From: Paenibacillus xylanivorans
GTDB taxonomy: Bacteria; Bacillota; Bacilli; Paenibacillales; Paenibacillaceae
Reading direction: 5' to 3'
Length of the DNA: 64,000 nt
NCBI RefSeq assembly: GCF_001280595.1
Contig: NZ_LITU01000078.1
Coordinates: 172,806 to 236,805, forward strand
The notes under the pieces are model-generated. The model saw only the letters and a list, made by a program, of their open reading frames with translations. It was not told the origin of the DNA and searched no databases. Positions within the stretch are counted from its first letter, which is position 1, and every line of letters begins with the position of its first letter. A program made the translations under genes and the position numbers. This document shows, in pieces, positions 1 to 9,958 of the stretch.

Positions 1-1
1 G

Positions 2-1051
2 ACCACGGTTCTAACGAATAAAATAAAGGATGTTGCAGCGTCAGAACAATTTGACCAGAAGACCGATTTCGAGATTATCCGGAAGCGAATCTTTTGGGAT
101 TCCAATAAGCTTCTGCTCATATTATCCCAGCTTATCCTAGTCTTCCAACTTATTATTTTGAAATGGCGCAATAAGACGGACGAAATACACTTTGTCAACA
201 TATTTCCAGTAGGCATCGCAGGCCCGTTTATGAAAACTTTTTTTGGGGTTAAATATTTCCCTTATGTTCATGGCCTGGATGTTATGGGGATGGTGAATAG
301 CAGGTTGTTTCCACTCTTGTTGTTCATTTTGAGGCGGTCTGAAAAGGTGATTGCCAATAGTCAGTATACCAAGTCAAAGTTGGTGGAGCTCGGCATTCCG
401 GAGATGAAGATTGTCATTATTCCACCGGGATTAAACGTAAGCAAACTAATTGCTGGTTCTGATTTCAATGAGGATATCCGGGATAATTATGATCTGCATG
501 GCAAAAAAGTGATGATAACTGTCTCGCGTTTGGTTGAGCGCAAAGGACATGATGTCACTCTAAAAGCTATTAGTCATGTGATCGAGCGTATTCCTAATCT
601 GAAGTATCTAATATGTGGAGATGGTCCGCACAGAGGGGAATTGGAACGTCTGGTGAGGCAGTACGGGTTAGATTCTGTAGTCGTTTTTACAGGCGGCATC
701 ACTGATCATGAGCTGCATCAGATATATGAATGTTCTGATCTATTTGTCATGCCTAGCCGTGATATTAAGGAAAAAGGTGATGTTGAAGGTTTCGGAATTG
801 TATTCCTTGAAGCCAACTACTACAGATTGCCAGTGATTGCGGGCAATAGTGGTGGGATTCCTGATGCGGTAAAGGACGAAATAACCGGTTATCTCGTAGA
901 TCCTCTGGATGAGAAGGAAATCGCCAATCGAATTGAAGAATTGATTATGGATGAGGGACTGGCCAGAACGATGGGAAATAACGGTTATGACTGGGTTATC
1001 AATCATTGCCTGTGGTCGCATCGAGGTCAGCTCTTGAAGCAATTAGCCTGA
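2..1051 (+). CDS. Glycosyltransferase family 4, 5'-truncated by window edge
   Basis: Retaining GT-B glycosyltransferase, probably adding a sugar to a lipid-linked exopolysaccharide repeat unit at the cytoplasmic membrane. The reading frame is open from base 2, so the true start lies upstream of the window; the ATG-like TTG at 158 is not a convincing start. Visible GT4 features are the nucleotide-sugar domain motif RLVERKGHDV and the E-x7-E region EGFGIVFLEA followed by AGNSGGIPDAV. The N-terminal acceptor domain is partly missing. It is followed after 42 bp by a second GT4 gene in the same direction, which places it in the polysaccharide operon. The sugar and acceptor cannot be read from the sequence. 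Confidence 0.88.
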   Translation, partial: TTVLTNKIKDVAASEQFDQKTDFEIIRKRIFWDSNKLLLILSQLILVFQLIILKWRNKTDEIHFVNIFPVGIAGPFMKTFFGVKYFPYVHGLDVMGMVNSRLFPLLLFILRRSEKVIANSQYTKSKLVELGIPEMKIVIIPPGLNVSKLIAGSDFNEDIRDNYDLHGKKVMITVSRLVERKGHDVTLKAISHVIERIPNLKYLICGDGPHRGELERLVRQYGLDSVVVFTGGITDHELHQIYECSDLFVMPSRDIKEKGDVEGFGIVFLEANYYRLPVIAGNSGGIPDAVKDEITGYLVDPLDEKEIANRIEELIMDEGLARTMGNNGYDWVINHCLWSHRGQLLKQLA

Positions 1052-1093
1052 TTATATCCACAATCTTCATGTCCGAATCTAGGAGGATTAAGG

Positions 1094-2296
1094 ATGAAAA
1101 TATGTATTGTTACCCATAGGGTGGTTAAAGGAGAGGGACAAGGCAGAGTCAACTATGAGGTTGTAGTTGAGGCTTTGAGACAAGGCCATGAAGTTATCTT
1201 GATTGCCAATGAAGTGGAGCCACAATTACTTGAGAATAGAGGCGCTACATGGATTAAGGTATTTCCTTCTCTCAAGTTACCGCAGCTATTGCGCTATCAA
1301 ATCTTTGCCTTTAAGAGTGCGATTCATATTCGCAAGCTAAGAAAGACAAAACAGGTTGATCTTGTCATGGTCAATGGATTTATCACCTGGGCTAAAGGGG
1401 ACATCAATGCTGTTCACTTTGTACACAGCACATGGATTAAATCCCCCGTACATAGTTTTCGCGTACATCGCTCTTGGAAACGTTGGTATTTTGGTCTTTA
1501 CACTCTTGTGAATGCGTATCTCGAACGGTACGCTTTTCGCAAAAGTGGTAAGATTATTGCTGTTTCCGAGAAAGTGAAGAATGAACTTATTAAATTGGGC
1601 ATTAAGCATGATAAGGTGCAAGTCATTCATAATGGAGTGGATGTGCGTGAATTTTATCCCAGTGAAGCTGGGAAGAAGAGCAAAATGGATATCGACCCCA
1701 GCCGGGTTGTAGGTCTTTTTGCTGGTGATATCAGTAGTCCAAGAAAGAACCTGGACACCGTGCTAAAGTCAATGGTATCCGTGCCTGAGCTATCTCTTGT
1801 TGTAGCTGGTTCTACTAACAGAAGCATTTATCCTCAAATGGCTAAGGATCTGAATATTGAAGATCAGGTTCATTTTTTGGGTTATCGGAAGGATATGGGA
1901 CATATCATGCGCAATGTGGATCTGTTTATCTTCCCTTCACGTTATGAGGCTTGCAGTCTAGTTGTACTCGAAGCTCTTGCTTCAGGGATACCTGTCGTTA
2001 TTACGGAGGAATCGGGCGTAACTGAAATCATAAAAGGAAGTAACGAAAAGGCACTAGCGGGAATTGTATTGGATGATCCAAATGATGTGACACAGTTGAC
2101 TACTATTCTTAATTCTTTATTACAGGATAAAGCATGCTTGACTGAAATGGGCCAGTCCTCAAGAAAAGTTGCTCTTCTTAACGATTGGAGGAAGATGTCC
2201 CATAAATATTTAGAGTGCTATGAAGATTACCTGAACCAAACCGGAAGTTTCACTACAAAAATTAAACGAAAACAAAGTATAGAGGTGGAATTATGA
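1094..2296 (+). CDS. Glycosyltransferase family 4
   Basis: A 400-residue GT-B glycosyltransferase of the EPS cluster. The N-terminal half has the acceptor-side Rossmann domain (KICIVTHRVV with a GEGQGRV glycine-rich loop). The C-terminal half has the donor-binding segment FPSRYEACSLVVLEALASG and then PVVITEESGV, typical of GT4. The ATG at 1094 follows a strong AGGAGG ribosome site with correct spacing. Its stop overlaps the start of the next gene by 4 bp (ATGA), so translation of the two is probably coupled. The transferred sugar is not known; mannose is possible given the GDP-mannose gene downstream, but that is only inference. Confidence 0.9.
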   Translation: MKICIVTHRVVKGEGQGRVNYEVVVEALRQGHEVILIANEVEPQLLENRGATWIKVFPSLKLPQLLRYQIFAFKSAIHIRKLRKTKQVDLVMVNGFITWAKGDINAVHFVHSTWIKSPVHSFRVHRSWKRWYFGLYTLVNAYLERYAFRKSGKIIAVSEKVKNELIKLGIKHDKVQVIHNGVDVREFYPSEAGKKSKMDIDPSRVVGLFAGDISSPRKNLDTVLKSMVSVPELSLVVAGSTNRSIYPQMAKDLNIEDQVHFLGYRKDMGHIMRNVDLFIFPSRYEACSLVVLEALASGIPVVITEESGVTEIIKGSNEKALAGIVLDDPNDVTQLTTILNSLLQDKACLTEMGQSSRKVALLNDWRKMSHKYLECYEDYLNQTGSFTTKIKRKQSIEVEL

Positions 2297-3189
2297 GAGC
2301 ATCGGTAGTCATCTGTACACACAATAGAGCTGTCGACACTGTCGAAGCTGTCCATAGTGTTCTTGCTCAAAAAGACATCAATATTGAATTTGAAGTGCTG
2401 GTTATTGATAATAATTCCAAAGATAATACGAAAGAGTTATTTCATGATACAAACTGGCCCGAAAATGTGCGTTATATTCTGGAGAGTCGGCTGGGTCTCT
2501 CTTATGCTAGGAATCGTGCGATAAGAGAAGCTAATGGTGAATTTATTATGTTTCTGGACGATGATGCATTGGCGTCCCCATCATGGATTCAAGAAGTGAT
2601 AAAAGTTTTTGAACTTGATGATCAAATTGGATGTGTCGGTGGGAAAATAGATCCTATTTGGGAAGGTGGAAAACCGGATTGGATACCTGACGAGATTATA
2701 GGTTTATACACACTGATGGATTTTTCCGATATGGTAGTTGAGATGAAGCCTCCATATTTCCCTTTTGGAGCTAATGTTTCCTTCCGTAAAAGTGTATTTG
2801 ATAACATCGAGCCTTTTCGAGAAGATCTGGGGCGGGTTGGAAACAATTTGCTTTCAAGCGAAGAAAGTGAACTAATCAGTAGAATACGGGAGAAATACAA
2901 AATATATTACACTCCATATGGTTCAGTGCAACACAAAATCTCCAAAAGCAGATTAAATAAGCGATGGTTGTTACGAAGGATGTACTGGCAGGGAATTAGT
3001 GATGCAACAAGATATAATAAAAGTAGTTGGGGTTTGTTTAAGCACATTTTACGAATTGCACAGGCAGGATTGCTTATTTTGTTATGTATGAATAATGTAC
3101 AGAAGGTTATGAGCCAGCTTGTAAAAATATCTTATCGTAACGGAACGATCGTAGGGTCTTTCCGGAACAGCAGAGGACTGAACACCTGA
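2293..3189 (+). CDS. Glycosyltransferase family 2
   Basis: A 298-residue inverting GT-A glycosyltransferase. The N-terminus VVICTHNRA and the loop NNSKDNT are family signatures, and MFLDDDALASPSW carries the metal-binding DxD at about residue 95. The C-terminal region contains one likely hydrophobic segment (AGLLILLCMNNV), so the enzyme is probably membrane-associated. It starts at an ATG overlapping the previous stop and ends overlapping the flippase start by one base. It is thus embedded in a tightly packed operon. Substrate specificity cannot be assigned. Confidence 0.9.
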   Translation: MRASVVICTHNRAVDTVEAVHSVLAQKDINIEFEVLVIDNNSKDNTKELFHDTNWPENVRYILESRLGLSYARNRAIREANGEFIMFLDDDALASPSWIQEVIKVFELDDQIGCVGGKIDPIWEGGKPDWIPDEIIGLYTLMDFSDMVVEMKPPYFPFGANVSFRKSVFDNIEPFREDLGRVGNNLLSSEESELISRIREKYKIYYTPYGSVQHKISKSRLNKRWLLRRMYWQGISDATRYNKSSWGLFKHILRIAQAGLLILLCMNNVQKVMSQLVKISYRNGTIVGSFRNSRGLNT

Positions 3190-4580
3190 TGAACATGGCA
3201 ATTACCAAAAAGCCAAGGCAGCTTAGCATGGTGCAGACCATTTTTATGACCAGTGTTGCCAATATTCTTATTATGGCTGTGACGACTCTCACTTCTATTA
3301 TTACAGCCCGAATGTTCGGGGCAACCGGTAAAGGTGAACTTGCTGCTGTATTGTTCTGGCCCGCCTTTATATCTGGTCTAGCTGCATTTGGTCTGCCAAC
3401 ATCGTTAATCTACAATGTGAAAAAGAACATAAATCAATTACCAACATACATCAGCATGAGTTTTGCGGTTCAAATTCCTATCAGCTTGATAGCTGGAATT
3501 GTAAGTTGGTTTGGCATCTCTTTCTGGCTCTCCGGTTATTCGGAATCGGTCGTTTCCATTGCGCGCTGGTATACCGTATCCATGGTTCCTGTGATGTTGT
3601 TTATGGGAGTGCTTGCAGCTGCCGCCCAAGGAACGGATAAATTCCATATTTATAATCTATCGAGGCTGTTTGCTCCCTTATTTAATCTTGTTGGTCTGGT
3701 GTTGCTGTGGATAACAGGCATATTGACGGTGGAAAGAGCAATCATTGTTAGTTTTGCAGCTAATATATTTGTATTAATCTGTTACATGTATGCCATGAGG
3801 CAGCAAATATTCAGTTCAGCAAGCAAGCTGGTGGGTCAATTTAGAACCTGTATTCATCTATTCAGTTATGGTATTCGAGTATACGGTGTGGAGCTGCTTG
3901 GTACTTTGTATAATCATTTCGATAAAATAATTATTTTGGCTTTACTTACACCCAAAGATTTTGGGTTGTATTCGGTTGTTTTTGCCCTCTCCAGAATGTT
4001 TAACGTAGTTCAGACTGCGATAACGAATGTGATCTTTCCGAAGGTCGCAGGCATGGAGCAGCAGAAGGTACTGACTCTTGTAGGTAGAGCCTTCCGTATA
4101 AGTATGGTTCTTATGACGATCATCATCATACCTAGTATGCTGATTGGTCGTTTTTTTATTGGAATACTGTTCGGACCGGAATTTCTTGAAGCTAGCGGTG
4201 TGTTTTATTTGTTATCGATGGAATGCATTGTTGGCGGAGGATCCTGGATTCTGGCTTCGGCATTCAATGCGTTGGGAAGACCTGGTGTAATCGTACTCCG
4301 GCAGATTGTAGCATTGGCAGTGACTATTACTTTATTCTTTGTGCTCACTCCACTACTGGGCTTATACGGAATAGGGTTAGCACTATTGCTCGGTTCTTTT
4401 GTACGCATGTTGATGTCACTTGCATCGGTATCCATTATTTTCAAAATGCCTATGCATAAGATGCTGTACAACAAGGAAGATATTACTTTTCTAAAGGAAA
4501 GATTGAGAGAGAAAAATATACTCAAAGGAGCCGGAAAAGATGCCAAACGCAAACGTGCAAAGGATTCATCCCATGGATGA
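3189..4580 (+). CDS. Oligosaccharide flippase (Wzx-like, MOP superfamily)
   Basis: A 463-residue polytopic membrane protein with about a dozen hydrophobic segments, a start region like polysaccharide exporters (FMTSVANILIMAVTTL) and the early motif TARMFGATGKGELAAVLFWPA. MOP-family flippases move undecaprenyl-linked repeat units across the cytoplasmic membrane. Its position between glycosyltransferases and a pyruvyl transferase supports that role. The last 40 bp overlap the next gene, which has its own ribosome site inside this gene. The C-terminus is a basic cytoplasmic tail (KDAKRKRAKDSS). A partner polymerase is not visible in the window and may lie upstream. Confidence 0.88.
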   Translation: MNMAITKKPRQLSMVQTIFMTSVANILIMAVTTLTSIITARMFGATGKGELAAVLFWPAFISGLAAFGLPTSLIYNVKKNINQLPTYISMSFAVQIPISLIAGIVSWFGISFWLSGYSESVVSIARWYTVSMVPVMLFMGVLAAAAQGTDKFHIYNLSRLFAPLFNLVGLVLLWITGILTVERAIIVSFAANIFVLICYMYAMRQQIFSSASKLVGQFRTCIHLFSYGIRVYGVELLGTLYNHFDKIIILALLTPKDFGLYSVVFALSRMFNVVQTAITNVIFPKVAGMEQQKVLTLVGRAFRISMVLMTIIIIPSMLIGRFFIGILFGPEFLEASGVFYLLSMECIVGGGSWILASAFNALGRPGVIVLRQIVALAVTITLFFVLTPLLGLYGIGLALLLGSFVRMLMSLASVSIIFKMPMHKMLYNKEDITFLKERLREKNILKGAGKDAKRKRAKDSSHG

Positions 4581-5538
4581 GTTGAAAAAGCGGCTTGAAT
4601 CCATACTGGAGATCATACCTTCTAATTCCAAAATTTATTATATTGATTATCCGGTTTATAGTAACGGCGGCGATATATTAATTATGAAAGGAGCAGAGGC
4701 TTTTTTTAAGAGCAACCACATTCACGTTTCTGCAAGATACAGCGTTCATGATTTTTATGAAAACATTCATATCCCAGAAGACCACATTATTGTTCTTAGT
4801 GGGGGAGGGAATTTCGGAGATTTGTATGATGCTCACCAGAAGGTGAGAGAAACACTTGTTCAGAATTATCCTCGACACAAAATAGTAATTTTGCCTCAGA
4901 CTATCTTCTATAAAGAGGAAAGCAATATTCTTAAAACAGCAGCAATTTTTAATAAACATACGAATCTCCATTTATATGTACGAGATGAGCCATCTTATCA
5001 GTTGGCATCTACGTATTTTATAAATTGTCATGTTGCTCTTCTTCCAGATATGGCGCATCAGCTTTGGCCAATAGAAGTAAAGAATAACCCAAGCAAAGAG
5101 AGACTCAATTTTTATAGAACCGATATTGAAAAAAATTCAGAACAAACACAAATGGAAGTACAAGGCGATAATCAGGATTGGCCAACATTATATAACAGAT
5201 ATGAAAAGAAACTTATTTATTACATTAGTAAAGGACTAAAAAAACGGGCGTCACGAGCCATTTCACAGTTCTTATGGATGAAATATAGTGATTATCTGGT
5301 GAACAAGGCTATTCGTTGTTTCGCAGACTATCGCATGATTCATTCTTCCAGATTACACGGACACATCTTATCCTGCCTTATGGCAAAACCCAATGTGCTA
5401 ATTGATAACTCCTACGGGAAAAACTCGGGATATTATCGGATATGGACTCATGAAGTTAACACGGCAAACATGGATACCTCCTCAAAAACGATCTCTCCAC
5501 CTACACCTAAGTATATGGAAACAACCGCAACAGTATAA
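4540..5538 (+). CDS. Polysaccharide pyruvyl transferase family protein
   Basis: A 332-residue protein of the polysaccharide pyruvyl transferase family (related to EpsI/EpsO and CsaB), which adds ketal-linked pyruvate to sugars of exopolysaccharides. Visible family motifs are SNGGDILIMKGAEAF, SGGGNFGDLYDAHQKV with PRHKIVILPQT, and the C-terminal SSRLHGHILSCLMAKP followed by DNSYGKNSGYY. The ATG at 4540 is chosen because AAAGGAG lies 9 bp before it, which gives a 41-bp overlap with the flippase gene; a second ATG at 4573 is a weaker alternative. Pyruvylation would give the polymer negative charge. The acceptor sugar is unknown. Confidence 0.88.
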   Translation: MPNANVQRIHPMDELKKRLESILEIIPSNSKIYYIDYPVYSNGGDILIMKGAEAFFKSNHIHVSARYSVHDFYENIHIPEDHIIVLSGGGNFGDLYDAHQKVRETLVQNYPRHKIVILPQTIFYKEESNILKTAAIFNKHTNLHLYVRDEPSYQLASTYFINCHVALLPDMAHQLWPIEVKNNPSKERLNFYRTDIEKNSEQTQMEVQGDNQDWPTLYNRYEKKLIYYISKGLKKRASRAISQFLWMKYSDYLVNKAIRCFADYRMIHSSRLHGHILSCLMAKPNVLIDNSYGKNSGYYRIWTHEVNTANMDTSSKTISPPTPKYMETTATV

Positions 5539-5586
5539 AAAAACCGGGCTCAATGTGTGTAAAATATAGAGAGTGGAGTGATAACC

Positions 5587-6975
5587 ATGAGAATCGTACT
5601 TCTCTCCGGAGGATCAGGCAAGAGGTTATGGCCCTTATCCAACGATACGAGATCGAAGCAGTTCTTGAAAGTACTGGAGGGCCCTGAAGGGCAGACGGAA
5701 TCCATGGTTCAACGGGTATGGAGGCAACTGCAGCATACGGGATTAAGCGAACAGGCCACGATTGCAACGAGTAAGCCACAGGTGGAGATTTTACGGAGTC
5801 AACTGGGCGATGAGGTTGATCTTGTCGTAGAGCCGGAACGTAGAGATACCTTTCCCGCGATTGCCTTGGCGGCTGTCTATCTGTACTCGGTACAGGGTGT
5901 CAGTCTGAACGAAACCGTTGCTGTACTTCCTGTTGACCCATATGTGGAGGAGTCCTTTTTCTATAAAGTTACGGAGCTTGAAGGAGTATTGGATGAGTCT
6001 GGTGCTGAGCTCGCATTAATTGGGGTAAAACCCACGTATCCTTCAGAGAAATACGGATACATTATTCCAGATCAACATGAAGCCGAAAAACACAACCATT
6101 ACGCCAAAGTATCACGTTTTCAAGAAAAACCCTGTGAGACTGAAGCGGCAGAGATGATAGAGCAATCTGCCCTTTGGAATTGCGGGGTTTTTGCATTCAA
6201 GCTGAACTATCTGATTAATCTGCTGATCTCACTTGAACTTCCAATACAGTATGAAGAGATGCTCAAACAATACGGAAGATTACAGAAAATTAGCTTTGAT
6301 TATCAAGTAGTCGAAAAAGCTAGTCACATTGTGGTTACACCTTATGAGGGATATTGGAAAGATCTCGGCACATGGAATACGCTGACGGACGAGATGAGTA
6401 CCCATATTGTGGGCAAAGGTGTAATGACGAACAGCTCGGTAAACACACATCTGATCAATGAGTTGAATATTCCGGTGTGTGTGCTGGGAGTATCCAATCT
6501 TATTGTTGCGACCAGTCCGGATGGAATTCTGGTCAGTGAGAAAGAGGCAAGTCCACAGATTAAAGAGATTCTTAAGGATGATACTCAACGTCCTATGTAT
6601 GAGGAACGCCGCTGGGGTTGTTACAAAGTGCTTGATTACACGCGTAATGCCAGAGGAGAAGAGGTATTAACCAAACGGATTATTGTTGGGGCGGATAAGA
6701 ATTTTTCTTATCAATACCATCTCAAACGAAATGAAGTATGGACAGTTGTTTCGGGTCAAGGCGAACTGATTCTAGATGGTGAACTGAGATTGCTTAATCA
6801 AGGGGATGTCATTTCCATTCTGGCAGGTAGTAAACACAGTGTAAAAGCCGTAACCGAACTTGAAATCATTGAAGTTCAGATGGGCAGTGAACTGGTGGAA
6901 GAGGATATCGTGCGAATAGAGATGGAATGGACAGATATTATCCAAAATTGCGTGAATTGGGGGGAAACAAGATGA
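5587..6975 (+). CDS. manC: Mannose-1-phosphate guanylyltransferase / mannose-6-phosphate isomerase
   Basis: A 462-residue bifunctional-type enzyme that makes GDP-mannose from mannose-1-phosphate and GTP. The N-terminal nucleotidyltransferase domain begins with the signature LSGGSGKRLWPLS...SKQFL, and EKPCETEA follows later. The C-terminal domain from about residue 340 is a cupin (RRWGCYKVLDY, then YQYHLKRNEVWTVVSGQGE) as in type II phosphomannose isomerase fusions. The ATG at 5587 is chosen over the GTG at 5578 because GGAG is 8 bp upstream. It ends overlapping the ugd start by 4 bp, so GDP-mannose and UDP-glucuronate supply are coupled. The fusion may or may not have isomerase activity. Confidence 0.92.
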   Translation: MRIVLLSGGSGKRLWPLSNDTRSKQFLKVLEGPEGQTESMVQRVWRQLQHTGLSEQATIATSKPQVEILRSQLGDEVDLVVEPERRDTFPAIALAAVYLYSVQGVSLNETVAVLPVDPYVEESFFYKVTELEGVLDESGAELALIGVKPTYPSEKYGYIIPDQHEAEKHNHYAKVSRFQEKPCETEAAEMIEQSALWNCGVFAFKLNYLINLLISLELPIQYEEMLKQYGRLQKISFDYQVVEKASHIVVTPYEGYWKDLGTWNTLTDEMSTHIVGKGVMTNSSVNTHLINELNIPVCVLGVSNLIVATSPDGILVSEKEASPQIKEILKDDTQRPMYEERRWGCYKVLDYTRNARGEEVLTKRIIVGADKNFSYQYHLKRNEVWTVVSGQGELILDGELRLLNQGDVISILAGSKHSVKAVTELEIIEVQMGSELVEEDIVRIEMEWTDIIQNCVNWGETR

Positions 6976-8303
6976 ATATTGCGGTGATTGGAACAGGGTA
7001 TGTAGGTCTTGTATCGGGAGTATGCTTTTCGGAGATCGGCAATCAGGTCATCTGTGTGGACAACAATGGGGCCAAAGTAGAGATGCTCAACGAGGGTAAC
7101 GTTCCCATTTATGAGCCTGGCCTCAAAGAGTTGATGGTTTCCAACATGCAAGCAGGCAGGCTATCCTTCACCTCCAATATTGCTGAAGCAATTAGCCAGT
7201 CGGATATTATCTTTATCGCTGTAGGCACTCCATCTCTTCCGAGCGGCGAAGCCAACCTGAGCTATGTGGAGCAAGTAGCTATAGAGATTGGAAGTCACAT
7301 TGAGAGCTACAAAATTATCGTGACCAAAAGCACCGTTCCTGTAGGCACCAATGATCGTGTTCGCGAGCTGATTAGCAGTATTTCATCTCAGCCTTTCGAT
7401 GTGGCTTCTGTTCCCGAGTTCCTGCGGGAAGGATCAGCGGTCAAAGATACGTTGAATCCTGACCGGATTGTCATTGGAACAAACAGTGATCGTGCGATTA
7501 AAACACTAAAGAAGCTTCATCGGCCGTTGACGGAGAATCTGATCATTACGGATATTCGATCAGCCGAAATGATTAAATATGCCTCCAATGCATTTCTCGC
7601 AACTAAAATCTCATTCATCAATGAAATCTCGAATATATGTGAAAAAGTAGGGGCTGACGTTACTCGGGTAGCCGAAGGCATGGGCTACGACAAGCGTATT
7701 GGAGCTTCCTTTTTGAAAGCAGGCATTGGTTATGGAGGCTCATGCTTCCCCAAAGATACACAGGCATTAATTCAGATCGCAGGTATGGTCGATTATGATT
7801 TCAGACTGTTAAAATCCGTTGTCCAAGTAAATCAGGATCAACGCTTCCAAGTCATTCACAAACTGGAAGAGGCGCTGGGATCTTTAAAAGGAAAAACAAT
7901 TGCAGTCTGGGGACTGGCTTTTAAACCGGATACAGATGACGTGCGTGATGCTCCAGCGATCGATATTATTCAGCATTTAAGTGATGCTGGAGCAGTAATC
8001 AAGGCCTATGATCCCATTGCGACTGCGAATTTCCGTAAAGAGGTAGATGTGGCCTCTATTTCGTGGGAAGAAAATCCACTTCAAGCTGCTGAAGGAGCAG
8101 ACGCCTTGTGTGTGTTAACCGAATGGAAGGAATTTGCTCATATTGATTTGACAGAACTTGCCGAAATCATGAAGGATCCAATTATGATTGATGGTCGTAA
8201 TTTGTATAGTGCTGAACAGGTTCAGGCATCTAATCTTCAATATTATTCTGTTGGTCGTCCAGGTTTGACGAAGCTGGAAGGGAAAGCGGCAGCCATTATT
8301 TAA
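6972..8303 (+). CDS. ugd: UDP-glucose 6-dehydrogenase
   Basis: A 443-residue NAD-dependent oxidase converting UDP-glucose to UDP-glucuronate, a building block for acidic exopolysaccharide. The N-terminus IAVIGTGYVGL is the Rossmann NAD site; the middle carries the catalytic-cysteine motif GYGGSCFPKDT; the C-terminal domain has WGLAFKPDTDDVRDAP. Length is normal for the family. The ATG at 6972 overlaps the manC stop and follows GGGGG; the longer frame from 6927 lies inside manC and is rejected. Together with pyruvylation this suggests an anionic polymer. Confidence 0.95.
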   Translation: MNIAVIGTGYVGLVSGVCFSEIGNQVICVDNNGAKVEMLNEGNVPIYEPGLKELMVSNMQAGRLSFTSNIAEAISQSDIIFIAVGTPSLPSGEANLSYVEQVAIEIGSHIESYKIIVTKSTVPVGTNDRVRELISSISSQPFDVASVPEFLREGSAVKDTLNPDRIVIGTNSDRAIKTLKKLHRPLTENLIITDIRSAEMIKYASNAFLATKISFINEISNICEKVGADVTRVAEGMGYDKRIGASFLKAGIGYGGSCFPKDTQALIQIAGMVDYDFRLLKSVVQVNQDQRFQVIHKLEEALGSLKGKTIAVWGLAFKPDTDDVRDAPAIDIIQHLSDAGAVIKAYDPIATANFRKEVDVASISWEENPLQAAEGADALCVLTEWKEFAHIDLTELAEIMKDPIMIDGRNLYSAEQVQASNLQYYSVGRPGLTKLEGKAAAII

Positions 8304-8342
8304 CTGCTATTCATCATCTTGAATGTGAGTGAGGACGAACCC

Positions 8343-9260
8343 ATGAAAAAGTGGATGAAAGTTACCATTTGGATTGTTTCCTTTTTTGTAGTTGTTGTGT
8401 TTGGGTATGCCATGTATCTCTACCAATCTGTTAAATCAACCGCTGACCAAATATATGAGCCCCGAAATCCTGTAAAGCCCGTCTCGGTCACAGATACCAG
8501 AGGTGGGCTACCGGTGGACATCAACAGCAAAGAGCCTTTTAATGCGCTTATTCTTGGCGTGGATGAGCGTCCGAATGATCGAGGGCGCTCGGATACGATT
8601 ATCGTACTGAGTGTGAACCCCGGGAAAAAACAAGTGCTCATGTTTAATGTTCCAAGGGATACACGGACAGACATTGTGGGACACAATACTGTAGATAAGA
8701 TCAATCATGCTTATGCCTTCGGAGGCGTGGACATGTCGGTAAACACTGTCGAGCAATTTTTGGGAGTCCCCATTCATTATTATATGAAAGTGGATATGGA
8801 GGGGTTTTCCAAAATCATTGACCTGGTCGGCGGTGTGGATGTAAACAATCCTTTTGCATTTGATTATGAGGGACAGCGTTATGACCAAGGGAATATTCAT
8901 CTGGATGGTGTTGCTGCGCTCGGTTTTTCAAGAATGCGCTATGATGACCCAAAAGGAGATTTGGGTCGTAATGATCGACAGCGTGAGGTTCTGAAGCAGA
9001 TGCTTAAGAATACGATGCAATTCTCCAGTGTACTTAATATCCAAAATATGCTTGATGAACTAGGTACTCATGTTAGAACGGATGTTACTTTTGATGAAAT
9101 GAAGGAACTCCTCCTCGATTATCGTAATGATTTGGAGAATGTAGATACAGTGGAGATCCAGGGTAAAGGCGAAAAAATTAATGGGATTTATTATTACATC
9201 GTGGATCAGCAGGAAAGGGATCGCATTCACGGAATAATTGAAGAACATTTGGAGAAATAA
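8343..9260 (+). CDS. LytR-CpsA-Psr (LCP) family glycopolymer ligase
   Basis: A 305-residue membrane-anchored extracellular protein. A single N-terminal membrane helix (VTIWIVSFFVVVVFGYAMYLY) precedes an LCP domain with the family residues GVDERPNDRGRSDTI, FNVPRDTR and the R-R pair in SRMRYDD...GRNDRQREVL. LCP enzymes transfer undecaprenyl-pyrophosphate-linked polymers to peptidoglycan. At the end of an EPS operon it may attach the capsule-like polymer to the wall. The ATG at 8343 was picked for its upstream GTGAGGA; the frame extends to a TTG at 8319. Confidence 0.9.
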   Translation: MKKWMKVTIWIVSFFVVVVFGYAMYLYQSVKSTADQIYEPRNPVKPVSVTDTRGGLPVDINSKEPFNALILGVDERPNDRGRSDTIIVLSVNPGKKQVLMFNVPRDTRTDIVGHNTVDKINHAYAFGGVDMSVNTVEQFLGVPIHYYMKVDMEGFSKIIDLVGGVDVNNPFAFDYEGQRYDQGNIHLDGVAALGFSRMRYDDPKGDLGRNDRQREVLKQMLKNTMQFSSVLNIQNMLDELGTHVRTDVTFDEMKELLLDYRNDLENVDTVEIQGKGEKINGIYYYIVDQQERDRIHGIIEEHLEK

Positions 9261-9280
9261 ACAGAAACAATGAAAGGCTT

Positions 9281-9871
9281 ATGAAAGTGGTGAGAGCCTT
9301 GCTTATGGAGGAGGAGTACGGGAAACGAAGACATAAACATAGACGAAAACAACGACCTTATGTTTATATCTTGTCACTGCTGCTGATTGCGGCCTGGGTT
9401 CTGGTGATCTGGCACTTTTCGACACAATCGTATCAGCAGCAGACCATCCAGCCTTGGCTGCATAAGTGGTCTGAAAAAGTGAAGATTGGATTTGCATTAC
9501 CTGATGTGCAATTCACATACGGTGAGCTTGATTATTCCTTAAGACAACGACCTTATGATTTTGTTGAGTTTATATTTCGGAAGAGTGCACATTTATTTGT
9601 ATATGCTGTGTTGGCGATACTTATCTATGGTGGGCTGAGATACAGGAAAATGCGAATATTGGCTTGTATCGGTGCTGCCCTGACCGTAGTAGCAATGATC
9701 GCCTCCATTGATGAATATATTCAGCAGTTCAGCCCTAACCGGACGAGTTCGATCCGTGATGTTGGCGTGGATCTGCTTGGCGGATGTGGCGGAATTGCCC
9801 TATATATGGGGGCTAATGCCGTTTTCAGAAGATTCAGGTCTCCAAGAGGATCTTCAATCAAAAGAAAGTGA
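9281..9871 (+). CDS. VanZ family membrane protein
   Basis: A 196-residue protein with a very basic N-terminus (GKRRHKHRRKQRPYV) followed by about four membrane helices. The VanZ signatures are HFSTQS after helix 1, FRKSAHLFVYAVLAIL, and SIDEYIQQFSPNRTSSIRDVGVDLLG. VanZ homologues influence susceptibility to glycopeptides or lipoglycopeptides by unclear means, but most family members have no tested role. It lies 20 bp after the LCP gene. Start is uncertain: the ATG at 9281 has only a weak ribosome site, and an ATG at 9305 is possible. Confidence 0.82.
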   Translation: MKVVRALLMEEEYGKRRHKHRRKQRPYVYILSLLLIAAWVLVIWHFSTQSYQQQTIQPWLHKWSEKVKIGFALPDVQFTYGELDYSLRQRPYDFVEFIFRKSAHLFVYAVLAILIYGGLRYRKMRILACIGAALTVVAMIASIDEYIQQFSPNRTSSIRDVGVDLLGGCGGIALYMGANAVFRRFRSPRGSSIKRK

Positions 9872-9958
9872 TTTCCCAGGAAATGCTGCTCGTTAGTTCC
9901 AGCTTCTACTTGCCTGCTATCCATCATAAGTATGGAAGTAGGACAAGGGGGACGGGGC

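Noticed and set aside
5507..5779. 90-codon minus-strand frame before manC
   Set aside because: Antisense to the conserved N-terminal nucleotide-binding region of manC.
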